From assembly GCA_900763885.1 (NCBI GenBank), contig CAAFLY010000312.1, positions 1 through 23,474 on the forward strand: a stretch of 23,474 nucleotides of DNA. Direction: 5' to 3'. The stretch comes from Clostridia bacterium. Its GTDB lineage: Bacteria; Bacillota; Clostridia; Oscillospirales; CAG-272. The notes beneath the pieces were generated by a model, which did not search any database, was not told the origin of the DNA, and was given only the letters and a program-made list of their open reading frames with translations. The position numbers were made by a program, and so were the translations under genes. Below, in pieces: positions 1-6,189 of the stretch (its first letter is position 1; each line of letters opens with the position of its first letter).

Positions 1-405
1 CCTTTTATAGATGATTGGACAGAAAAGGATTATCAGAATTTGATTTTTTGCCTGAAAAATACAATTGCTTCTAACGGATTTGTGTATGCCGCTTTTTATG
101 ACGGGAAATTGAAAGGCTTTGTTTCGGTAGAATCAGAAATATTTGGCGGCAAACAAGGATACTGCGACCTGTCCAGTATCCATATATCGGAGGATATGAG
201 AAGAAAGGGAATCGGCAGAACGCTTTTTCTTGCGGCAAAAGAATGGGCGAAACAAAAAGGAGCGAAAAAGCTCTACATATCTGCCCACTCAGCCGTTGAA
301 AGTCAAGCCTTTTATCAATCCATGGGGTGTGTTGAGGCAGAGGTTTACAATCAAAAACATGTTGAAGAGGAACCGTATGATTGTCAATTGGAATGCGGTC
401 TTTAG
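1..405 (+). CDS. GNAT family N-acetyltransferase (5'-truncated by window edge)
   Basis: The reading frame is open from the first base (it begins P-F-I-D-D-W-T), so the true start lies upstream of the window; an internal TTG at 40 has no convincing ribosome binding site. The visible 134 residues carry the GNAT core: a beta-strand with Y-A-A-F-Y-D-G-K-L-K-G-F, then the acetyl-CoA pyrophosphate-binding motif R-R-K-G-I-G-R-T-L-F, then a late A-F-Y-Q-S-M-G-C segment typical of motif B. Such enzymes move an acetyl group from acetyl-CoA to an amine; the substrate cannot be read from sequence. The gene is distinctly AT-rich (67 of the first 180 bases are G or C, about 37%) against about 60% in the following genes, which suggests a different origin. 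A second GNAT gene follows after 38 nt. Confidence 0.85.
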   Translation, partial: PFIDDWTEKDYQNLIFCLKNTIASNGFVYAAFYDGKLKGFVSVESEIFGGKQGYCDLSSIHISEDMRRKGIGRTLFLAAKEWAKQKGAKKLYISAHSAVESQAFYQSMGCVEAEVYNQKHVEEEPYDCQLECGL

Positions 406-443
406 GCGGCTTCTCCCCCCAAAAATCCCACTGGAGGTCACCC

Positions 444-881
444 ATGCGGATCATCCCCTATGATGACGCCTATCGCGACGACATGCTCTTTTTGGTTCTT
501 TCCGCAAAGGACGCGCTCGGGAGAAAGCCCACTTTGAACCCCGATCTGCTTACCGTTACGGAATCCTATATCGACCGTGGGGATATGTTCTGGCTGGCGA
601 TCGACGGGGACGACCGGGTGATCGGCTGTATCGGATATTCCCGGATCCCGGACACCACGGAGGCGTTTCTGCATAGATTCTATGTAAAGCCGTCCCTAAA
701 GCGGAGGGGGATCGGCACGGCGCTGCTCCATACGGCGGAGAATTGGATGCGCGCGCAGGGGATTACGGTGTCCAGGGTGCATCTGGGCGGACCGCGGGAG
801 CAGTGGTACGAGTCGTATGCCTTTTACCCGAAGCACGGCTATACGGAGTACGCGCCGCGCTATATGAAAAAAGAACTGTGA
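444..881 (+). CDS. GNAT family N-acetyltransferase
   Basis: Predicted protein of 145 residues, normal for a single GNAT domain. ATG 444 is chosen because GGAGG lies 6 nt upstream (433-437); the longer in-frame extension to 381 runs into the previous gene. The A-motif K-R-R-G-I-G-T-A-L-L (about residues 84-93) binds acetyl-CoA, preceded by the strand A-F-L-H-R-F-Y-V-K-P and followed by a C-terminal W-Y-E-S-Y-A-F-Y-P-K-H-G-Y segment, the usual GNAT motif-B tail. Function beyond acyl transfer is unknown. Base composition is G+C-rich like the rest of the window, unlike the upstream GNAT gene, so the pair is unlikely to be a recent tandem duplication. A strong terminator follows 5 nt after the stop. 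Confidence 0.85.
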   Translation: MRIIPYDDAYRDDMLFLVLSAKDALGRKPTLNPDLLTVTESYIDRGDMFWLAIDGDDRVIGCIGYSRIPDTTEAFLHRFYVKPSLKRRGIGTALLHTAENWMRAQGITVSRVHLGGPREQWYESYAFYPKHGYTEYAPRYMKKEL

Positions 882-885
882 ATCC

Positions 886-934
886 AAAAAAAGCGTTCTC
901 CGGACGGATATTCCCATCCGGCAACGCTTTTTTT
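886..934 (+). terminator. Rho-independent terminator after the GNAT genes
   Basis: Arms AAAAAAAGCGTT (886-897) and AACGCTTTTTTT (923-934) pair perfectly, and the inner bases CCGGACGG/CCATCCGG extend the stem with one mismatch. The A-tract and T-tract make it usable in both directions. It separates the plus-strand GNAT genes from the convergent minus-strand genes. Confidence 0.9.
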
Positions 935-963
935 GTGCTTTTTCCAAGAGATGCGCTCTGGGT

Positions 964-1037
964 CCATCGGGTGTTTGCGCAGAAAAGCTCGAATATACGG
1001 GATTTTGGCGCAAAAGCAACCGTACATCAGCGTTTTC
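964..1037 (-). repeat. Dispersed intergenic repeat, copy A
   Basis: This 74-nt stretch matches 4919-4992 at 56 of 74 positions without gaps (about 76%). Shared blocks include TTTGCGC, AAAGCTCGAA, CAACC and TCAGCGTTTTC. Both copies lie in the same orientation, 14-18 nt beyond the stop codon of a minus-strand gene, so both would sit in a 3' untranslated region. Similarity continues more loosely to about 949. Neither copy encodes a convincing protein. Confidence 0.7.
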
Positions 1038-1055
1038 TCTGTTTCCGCGGATGGT

Positions 1056-1283
1056 TCACGCCAGACTGTCCACCCACGCCTGCCATCTTGGATCGGCTTC
1101 CATCTCCGCACGGACCGTGCCGTTTCCGGGGACTGCCCACCACGGCCAATCGTCGGCGAGACTGCGCTTTTCCCACTTCGAGACAGCCTGCGCGGATACG
1201 GACAGCTGCTCCGCCAGCTTTTCCTGTGTCAGATTCCGATCCCGCCGGAGCTTTGCGATGGTCTGACCCATGTTTTCGTACAT
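1056..1283 (-). CDS. Short XRE-family HTH protein, probably truncated
   Basis: Predicted protein of 75 residues. Residues 1-39 form a Cro/C1-type helix-turn-helix: M-G-Q-T-I-A-K-L-R, then the L-T-Q-E-K-L-A-E-Q-L helix and the recognition segment V-S-A-Q-A-V-S-K-W-E. In full-length relatives the K-W-E motif is followed by a G-x-x-x-P-D helix pair that completes the fold. Here it runs directly into a tryptophan-rich tail (D-D-W-P-W-W and P-R-W-Q-A-W). That points to an internal deletion or a decayed regulator, though a minimal functional repressor cannot be excluded. The start has a clear GGAGGG 7 nt upstream and an extended -10 promoter, so it may still be expressed. It lies 117 nt downstream of the hypothetical gene at 1401-1970. 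Confidence 0.6.
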   Translation of the reverse strand: MYENMGQTIAKLRRDRNLTQEKLAEQLSVSAQAVSKWEKRSLADDWPWWAVPGNGTVRAEMEADPRWQAWVDSLA

Positions 1284-1317
1284 TCTGTAAACCCTCCTTC
1301 GTGTGGTTCCTGGCTAC

Positions 1318-1326
1318 AGTATACCA
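1318..1326 (-). promoter_or_regulatory. Candidate extended -10 promoter for the XRE gene
   Basis: On the minus strand the sequence TGGTATACT forms an extended -10 element (TG-N-TATACT). The -35 region is poor (TTCCAT at 17-nt spacing). Transcription would start near 1311 and leave a short leader to the ATG at 1283. Confidence 0.45.
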
Positions 1327-1400
1327 GAGGGGCGGCGGGAATGGAAGGTATCAAAGCGGGAGAAAAAATCAACCGGCGGTAGAGAAAAGAGGGGCGCGGC

Positions 1401-1970
1401 CTATTCGATCTCCATGTCGTAGAAGAGACAGGGACCCTCGCAGCCCGTGATCCCGAGATGGAAGGCGGGGAAGAGATCCTCCGCCCGGAGCGAGACGCGC
1501 ATTTGATCCAGCGTAATGTCGAGGTAGTTTTCCTTTACCTCCGTGGACAGCGTGTGGACCGCGTTCTCTTCGACGGGGAATGCCACGCCGAGCCGCTTGT
1601 GCCATGTGACCTTGCCGTCCGCGCCGCGCCAGAGCCGCCAGACGTTCAGCCCGCTTTTGTACAGAACCACCTCAAAGTAGTTGCCGTAGCGGTACACGCC
1701 GTCCTCGCACAGGTCCAGCGCGTCGGAGAAGATGAGCAGCGGCGCGGCATTGCCGGAGAAAGAGCAGCGCGTGGTGATTTTGGTGCCGGTCGGGAATGCT
1801 TCGCGCGACATGATGGAGAGGTAGTCGAAGCCATCCGCCATTTCCGGATTCGCGCCGTTTTCGATCGCGTCCTCATGCTGTATGAAGCGGTTGGTATAGG
1901 GGAAGCGATAGGTGTAGGCATGGGTGACAGCGGATTCATCCCACGCGTTTTTTTGGAATGCGATGTGCAT
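1401..1970 (-). CDS. Hypothetical beta-rich protein
   Basis: Predicted protein of 189 residues; I do not recognise a named family with certainty. It has no signal peptide and no membrane segment. Alternating polar and hydrophobic stretches with aromatic positions (Y-G-N-Y-F-E-V-V-L-Y, N-V-W-R-L-W, F-H-L-G-I-T-G-C-E-G-P-C-L-F-Y-D-M-E-I) resemble a concanavalin A-like or jelly-roll beta-sandwich, the fold of many carbohydrate-binding or lyase proteins. This is fold-level inference only. ATG 1970 has AAGGAAA 5 nt upstream. It is the last gene of a tight minus-strand run, 39 nt after the D-2-hydroxyacid dehydrogenase, which hints at a role in the same small-molecule or sugar-acid process. Confidence 0.7.
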   Translation of the reverse strand: MHIAFQKNAWDESAVTHAYTYRFPYTNRFIQHEDAIENGANPEMADGFDYLSIMSREAFPTGTKITTRCSFSGNAAPLLIFSDALDLCEDGVYRYGNYFEVVLYKSGLNVWRLWRGADGKVTWHKRLGVAFPVEENAVHTLSTEVKENYLDITLDQMRVSLRAEDLFPAFHLGITGCEGPCLFYDMEIE

Positions 1971-2009
1971 GGTGTTTCCTTTCTTACGTGTAGTGGTGTT
2001 TCTGTGGCA

Positions 2010-2966
2010 TTACAGCACCCTGTGGATCCCGGCTCCCGTTTTCGTGAACGCGGCAAGGTTCCGGTCAAGTATATCGATCAGGCGCAGTCTTGCTTCCGGC
2101 GTTGTCCAGGCGCAGTGCGGGGTGATGACGGCGTTTTTCGCTGACAGCAGCGGATTTGCACCATCCGCCGGTTCCTTTGCCAGCACATCGAGTCCCGCAC
2201 CGCCGAGCCGACCGTCGTTCAGCGCGTCCGCCACAGCCGATTCATCCAGAACCGCGCCGCGCGAGGTGTTGATGAGGATCGCCCCCGCCTTCATATGACC
2301 GATGAACTCCCGATCGACCATGCCGCGCGTCTCGTCGGTCAGTGGACAGTGGAGGGAGACGACGTCGCTCTCGGCAAGCAGCTCGTCCGGCGTGACATAG
2401 GCGATCCCGTTTTCCTCCCCGGACTGCTTTGCGCGTCTGGTGCCGAGCACGCGCATCCCGAAGGAATGGCACATCTGCCCGAACGCCTCCCCGATCGCGC
2501 CGCAGCCGTAGATACCGACCGTTTTCCCGGCAAGCTCATGGAACCGCACCGTCTGGTACTGAAATCCGGGGATCCCCGTCCATTTGCCCTCGCGCACGAT
2601 CCCGCATAGTCCGTCGAGATCGGCGAAAAAGGAGAGCATCAGGGTAAACGCGTGCTGTGCCACCGACATCGTGGAATAGCCCGGCACGTTGCAGACCTCA
2701 ATCCCGCGGCTCCGACAGGCGGCGACGTCGATCATGTCGTATCCGGTACCCAGCGCGGAAACATAGCGGATACAGGGACAGGCGTCCAGTACCGCGGGCG
2801 TGATATGTACCCGGTTCGTGAACACGATCTCCGCGTCCCCGATCACCGCGGCGGCGTCCTTATCCTCCGTTTTGTCGTATACGCGCGCCTCGCCGTATTT
2901 GTCGAGAAAATCCCACGAGAGATCCCCCGGATTGACGGCAAAACCGTCCAAAACCACAATTTTCAT
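2010..2966 (-). CDS. D-isomer-specific 2-hydroxyacid dehydrogenase
   Basis: Predicted protein of 318 residues, normal for the family, which interconverts 2-keto acids and D-2-hydroxy acids with NAD(P)H in the cytosol. Visible features are the Rossmann motif G-I-Y-G-C-G-A-I-G (151-159) and the catalytic triad Arg236 in N-T-S-R-G-A, Glu265 in A-K-E-P and His284 in T-P-H-C-A-W. The sequence is closest in feel to hydroxypyruvate/glycerate dehydrogenases, but substrate specificity is not readable. ATG 2966 is chosen because GAGGAGG lies just upstream; the longer in-frame version to 3056 overlaps the preceding gene. That gene ends 10 nt upstream of this start, so the two are co-transcribed. Together with the transporter upstream it suggests handling of an imported hydroxy or keto acid (inference). 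Confidence 0.9.
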   Translation of the reverse strand: MKIVVLDGFAVNPGDLSWDFLDKYGEARVYDKTEDKDAAAVIGDAEIVFTNRVHITPAVLDACPCIRYVSALGTGYDMIDVAACRSRGIEVCNVPGYSTMSVAQHAFTLMLSFFADLDGLCGIVREGKWTGIPGFQYQTVRFHELAGKTVGIYGCGAIGEAFGQMCHSFGMRVLGTRRAKQSGEENGIAYVTPDELLAESDVVSLHCPLTDETRGMVDREFIGHMKAGAILINTSRGAVLDESAVADALNDGRLGGAGLDVLAKEPADGANPLLSAKNAVITPHCAWTTPEARLRLIDILDRNLAAFTKTGAGIHRVL

Positions 2967-2976
2967 ACGCGCCTCC

Positions 2977-3867
2977 TCACCGGATCGTCTTTCCGTCAAA
3001 GAGAAACAGCCCAAGGCCCGATCCCATCGTCCCGCCGTTCTCGATATGCGCGGCAAGCGCCTTCTGGAGACTGGTTTTCCGCGGCAGCTCCTCCGGCGCG
3101 TAGGAATCGCGCACGCCGAAGATCCGCCAGAGATCGCCGCAGTCCGCGCGCCCCTCCGAGGCGACGATGTGGAAGTGATCCATAAAGCGGCAGATGTTGG
3201 AGTCCGGCTTCATGAAACCACGGTTGCCCTCGTAGAGCAGCCACGAGCCGCAGTGGAATACCGCCCAGCCGGTCTGCCCGAAGAAATCGTAGGCGCGCCG
3301 GAACGAATCCAATACCTCCTCCTCCGGGAACGGTCCGTCCGCCGGAATGTGGATGTTGATCACCCGGTCGCCCGTTTGCACCGTTGTGTCGCCGCAGACA
3401 AAGGTCGGTCCCTCATAGGAAATCAGGTGGAATTCCAGTCTGCCGAGCCGGAGGATCTCCCGCGTGTAGAAATTGTGTACCCATCCGAACTGGCGCAGTC
3501 CCCAGTGTCCATAGTTTTCCAGGCACGTTACGCTCCACACCCTGATGTCGCGCATAGAATCGATATAGATCTCGTCCGACAACCCATGCGCCGCGTAATC
3601 TGCGTGGAAACAGGGCGCGATGAGCAGCGCCGCGGTCATCATTCCGACATCGTGCGCAACACCCTGTCGGTCGCACATCGCGTAGATCATGTCAAAGGTC
3701 TGCGCCTTATGCTTGTTTTCCCGTACCGCTTCGGTCAGCGCGATGAGGGAAAAGCGTTCGTTTTCCAGAAAAACCGGAGCGATCGGCTCTGCGGCCTTCA
3801 CGGCATCTGTTGGCATATCGATGGCACGGGCGATTTCCCGCCAGGCTGTAAATGGATATTGGTTCAT
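2977..3867 (-). CDS. Two-domain GNAT-like acyltransferase family protein
   Basis: Predicted protein of 296 residues without signal peptide. It resembles a family annotated as acyltransferase-domain proteins, with an N-terminal helical domain and a GNAT-like C-terminal domain. The recognisable part is the central I-L-R-L-G-R-L-E-F-H-L-I-S-Y-E-G segment (about 138-153), followed by I-N-I-H-I-P-A-D-G-P-F and S-W-L-L-Y beta-strand segments of the C-terminal half. Substrate unknown. ATG 3867 has AAGGAGAA 5 nt upstream. The gene starts 18 nt after the transporter gene stop and ends 10 nt before the dehydrogenase start, so it is part of one transcription unit. Family assignment rests on pattern memory, not a search. 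Confidence 0.6.
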   Translation of the reverse strand: MNQYPFTAWREIARAIDMPTDAVKAAEPIAPVFLENERFSLIALTEAVRENKHKAQTFDMIYAMCDRQGVAHDVGMMTAALLIAPCFHADYAAHGLSDEIYIDSMRDIRVWSVTCLENYGHWGLRQFGWVHNFYTREILRLGRLEFHLISYEGPTFVCGDTTVQTGDRVINIHIPADGPFPEEEVLDSFRRAYDFFGQTGWAVFHCGSWLLYEGNRGFMKPDSNICRFMDHFHIVASEGRADCGDLWRIFGVRDSYAPEELPRKTSLQKALAAHIENGGTMGSGLGLFLFDGKTIR

Positions 3868-3885
3868 AGTTTTCTCCTTGATTGA

Positions 3886-4830
3886 TTACGCCGGAATGAC
3901 AAATAACGTAATGCCGACGACGGTCAGCACGAGACTGATGAGGTTGTTCTTTTCGATCTTTTCCCGGAAGCAGAGCCAGCCGAGGACCGCGGTCAGGAAA
4001 ATCACGATCCCGGAGAGCAGCGGGAACTGGATCGAGGAATCCATCGTCAGGGCGCAGCGGAGCGAGAAGATATTCCCGAGTCCGTTGCACAGCGCGTAGC
4101 AGGCGGTCATGGCGACGCAGAGCAAGAAGATCTTCGGCACCATCGGACCGTTGGCAAGCTCATAAAACACCGTGCGAAACGGCTTTTTGTCCCCGCGCGC
4201 GCCGGTTACGACGGTCAGAACGAGCATCCCGACCCCGGTGATCGTCAGACAGACCACGGCGTTGAGCAGCACGAATTCATCCGTGCCGATGGCGTTCGGC
4301 GAGACCTGATGCGCCTTTGAGAAGATGCTCACAAAGCCGTTGCCGCAGAATACGACGAGGGATAACAGCGTGTATTTGAGAAGATCCGCGCGGGAACGCG
4401 TCTTGCCGGACGGATCCTTTTCACAAAGCGACGGCACAAGCGACGCGCACAGCACGAGAATCCCCGCGATCTTCAGTGCCGTCACCGATTCGCCGAGCCA
4501 GAAGATCCCGTAGAAGAACGGCAGCACCATCCCGCCCGCCAGACAAAAGCCCGATACTGCCGATACCTTGCCGTAGCGCATCGCGAACAGGGAAGCGATC
4601 GAGCAGGACAGCCCCGATACCGCGTATAAAACGGAGTAGACGAGGGCGGTGCCGTTGACGGCAAAGGAGCGGGTCTTTACGGCGAGATAGATCGCCATAA
4701 AGAGGTAGACCGCGAACTGGTTCCATAAGGAGACCGCGAATCCGCCGCGCGTGTTCTTCTGGAAATTCTTCTGGAAGAGAAACTGCACGGAGAAAAAGAG
4801 ACAGGCGATGAGTAAATAGAGAAAATCCAT
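3886..4830 (-). CDS. DMT/EamA-type membrane transporter
   Basis: Predicted integral membrane protein of 314 residues with about ten hydrophobic segments, the normal size and topology of drug/metabolite transporters made of two EamA halves. The first half ends in Y-G-I-F-W-L-G-E-S-V-T-A-L-K-I-A-G-I-L and the second in L-G-W-L-C-F-R-E-K-I-E-K-N-N-L, both at the place where EamA domains carry a conserved Gly-Glu-x-(hydrophobic) turn before the last helix. The family exports or imports small metabolites; the substrate is unknown. ATG 4830 has GAGGA 8 nt upstream. It leads a tight run with the acyltransferase, dehydrogenase and hypothetical genes, so the cargo may be a hydroxy acid or an acylated derivative (inference). 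Confidence 0.85.
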   Translation of the reverse strand: MDFLYLLIACLFFSVQFLFQKNFQKNTRGGFAVSLWNQFAVYLFMAIYLAVKTRSFAVNGTALVYSVLYAVSGLSCSIASLFAMRYGKVSAVSGFCLAGGMVLPFFYGIFWLGESVTALKIAGILVLCASLVPSLCEKDPSGKTRSRADLLKYTLLSLVVFCGNGFVSIFSKAHQVSPNAIGTDEFVLLNAVVCLTITGVGMLVLTVVTGARGDKKPFRTVFYELANGPMVPKIFLLCVAMTACYALCNGLGNIFSLRCALTMDSSIQFPLLSGIVIFLTAVLGWLCFREKIEKNNLISLVLTVVGITLFVIPA

Positions 4831-4849
4831 ACTTTGTCCTCACGAGGAA

Positions 4850-4889
4850 GAGGGAAAGGCTGCCTTGTATCGCGCCGTGCCTTTCCCTC
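4850..4889. repeat. 11-bp perfect inverted repeat upstream of the DMT transporter
   Basis: GAGGGAAAGGC (4850-4860) and GCCTTTCCCTC (4879-4889) form a stable hairpin with an 18-nt loop. It lies in the leader of the transporter gene and 118 nt beyond the PfkB kinase stop. No good T-tract follows on either strand, so it may be a weak terminator, a processing site or a leader stem-loop. Confidence 0.6.
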
Positions 4890-4918
4890 GTTTCGTTATT
4901 CCTTAGGATACGCTGCAT

Positions 4919-4992
4919 CCATCGTGCTTTTGCGCTGGAAAGCTCGAAAAACGGGGCTTCTGGCACCAAAACAACCCTGTGTCAGCGTTTTC
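4919..4992 (-). repeat. Dispersed intergenic repeat, copy B
   Basis: Second copy of the element at 964-1037 (56 of 74 positions identical, no gaps). It begins 14 nt beyond the stop codon of the minus-strand PfkB kinase gene. The flank at 4906-4924 (GGATACGCTGCATCCATCG) matches 16178-16196 at 17 of 19 positions, so fragments of the same family may occur elsewhere in the window. Confidence 0.7.
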
Positions 4993-5006
4993 CGTGTCGT
5001 TGTCCC

Positions 5007-6080
5007 TTATCGCTTGACGCGCGCGTTGCCGCCCCAGATCGACCAGATCTGCTCTTCGTCCGCGGGCTGACCGTAGTCGGTGAGGAACGTCGTGGCCAGT
5101 GCGCCGGACGCCCAGCCGAACTGTACCCATTTCTCAGGTTCCCAGCCCTTTAAGATCGCGTACAGAAGGCCGCCTACAAAGCCGTCGCCGCCGCCAATCC
5201 GGTCCAGCACGTGGATCTCACGCGGCTGTGCGATGTGCCACTCGTCTCCGGCAAGTAAAATCGCGCCCCAGATGTGGCTGTTCACGTTCACAACCTGCCG
5301 CAGCGTGGTCGCGAATACCTCCGCGTTCGGGAAGGATTTCTTGACCTCGGCGATCATTTCCTTGAAGCTGTCGATCTTGGAGGAAAGCTCCTTGCCGCCG
5401 GCCTCCGGTCCCTTCATGCCGAGCGCGAGCTGGAAGTCCTCCTCGTTGCCGACCAGAATGTCAGCGTAGGAGGCGATCTCCGTGAAGATTTCGCGCAGCT
5501 CTGTTTCTCTGTTCTTCCAGAAGGACGCGCGGTAGTTGAGATCGAACGAAATGCGCGTGCCGTACCGCCGTGCCGCTCTTGCCAGCTCCAGACAGAATTT
5601 GCTCGTCTCCGGAGAAAGCGCGCCGATCAGCCCGGACAGGTGGAGGATCTGCACGCCCTCCGTGCCGAAAATGCGGTCCACGTCAAAATCCCCGATGTTC
5701 AGCGTTCTGCCGACCTCTCCCGCTCTGTCGTTGCATACACGGGGACCGCGGGAGCCGTAGCCGCTGTCCGCGATGTTGAACTGATGCCGGTATCCCCACG
5801 GACCGCCCTGCTCGACCTCGGCGCCCTCGTAGTCAATGCCGCGCGAACGGAGATTCCGTTTGATGAAGTCCGCGATCGGGCTGTCCTTCACGAATGTCGT
5901 CAGTACCTTTGTTTTCATGCCGAGATAGGACGCAACGGAGATCACATTCGATTCCGCGCTCGTCGCCTGCATGAAGAAGGTGTCCGACGCCTGTACAGGC
6001 TGCCCGTTCATGGGGCAGATCCGCACGCCCATGCTTGTAGGCACCACAATGGCGTATTTGCAGTTTTCACGTAATTGCAT
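5007..6080 (-). CDS. PfkB-family sugar (acid) kinase, KDG kinase-like
   Basis: Predicted protein of 357 residues. The ribokinase/PfkB fold transfers phosphate from ATP to a sugar or sugar acid in the cytosol. The C-terminal signature D-R-I-G-G-G-D-G-F (293-301) supplies the anion hole and the catalytic Asp299. I-S-F-D-L-N-Y-R-A-S-F-W (177-188) and G-N-E-E-D-F (211-216) match the pattern of 2-keto-3-deoxygluconate kinases. The N-terminal substrate motif, usually G-G-A-x-x-N, reads T-S-A-E-S-N here (40-45), so the two glycines are replaced and specificity may differ from classical KdgK. ATG 6080 has AAGGAAA 7 nt upstream. It follows the 6-phosphogluconate dehydrogenase gene by 109 nt, which suggests a sugar-acid pathway; gluconate is a plausible substrate (inference). 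Confidence 0.88.
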   Translation of the reverse strand: MQLRENCKYAIVVPTSMGVRICPMNGQPVQASDTFFMQATSAESNVISVASYLGMKTKVLTTFVKDSPIADFIKRNLRSRGIDYEGAEVEQGGPWGYRHQFNIADSGYGSRGPRVCNDRAGEVGRTLNIGDFDVDRIFGTEGVQILHLSGLIGALSPETSKFCLELARAARRYGTRISFDLNYRASFWKNRETELREIFTEIASYADILVGNEEDFQLALGMKGPEAGGKELSSKIDSFKEMIAEVKKSFPNAEVFATTLRQVVNVNSHIWGAILLAGDEWHIAQPREIHVLDRIGGGDGFVGGLLYAILKGWEPEKWVQFGWASGALATTFLTDYGQPADEEQIWSIWGGNARVKR

Positions 6081-6189
6081 AGCTTTTTCCTTTCGTATGT
6101 ACCTCAGGTGAGGCGCAGTATGTTCGTTTCAAATCGTTTTACCCGGACGGGATTGCTCTCCGCCATCCTCAGCCGTCGACCAGCCCTCC

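Noticed and set aside
4850..4889. Hairpin as a rho-independent terminator
   Set aside because: The stem is perfect but no T-run follows on either strand, so it is listed only as an inverted repeat.
6081..6189. Possible promoter or terminator between gnd and the PfkB kinase
   Set aside because: Only a short CCTCA/TGAGG inverted repeat is present, with no T-run or convincing -35/-10 pair, so read-through from gnd is assumed.
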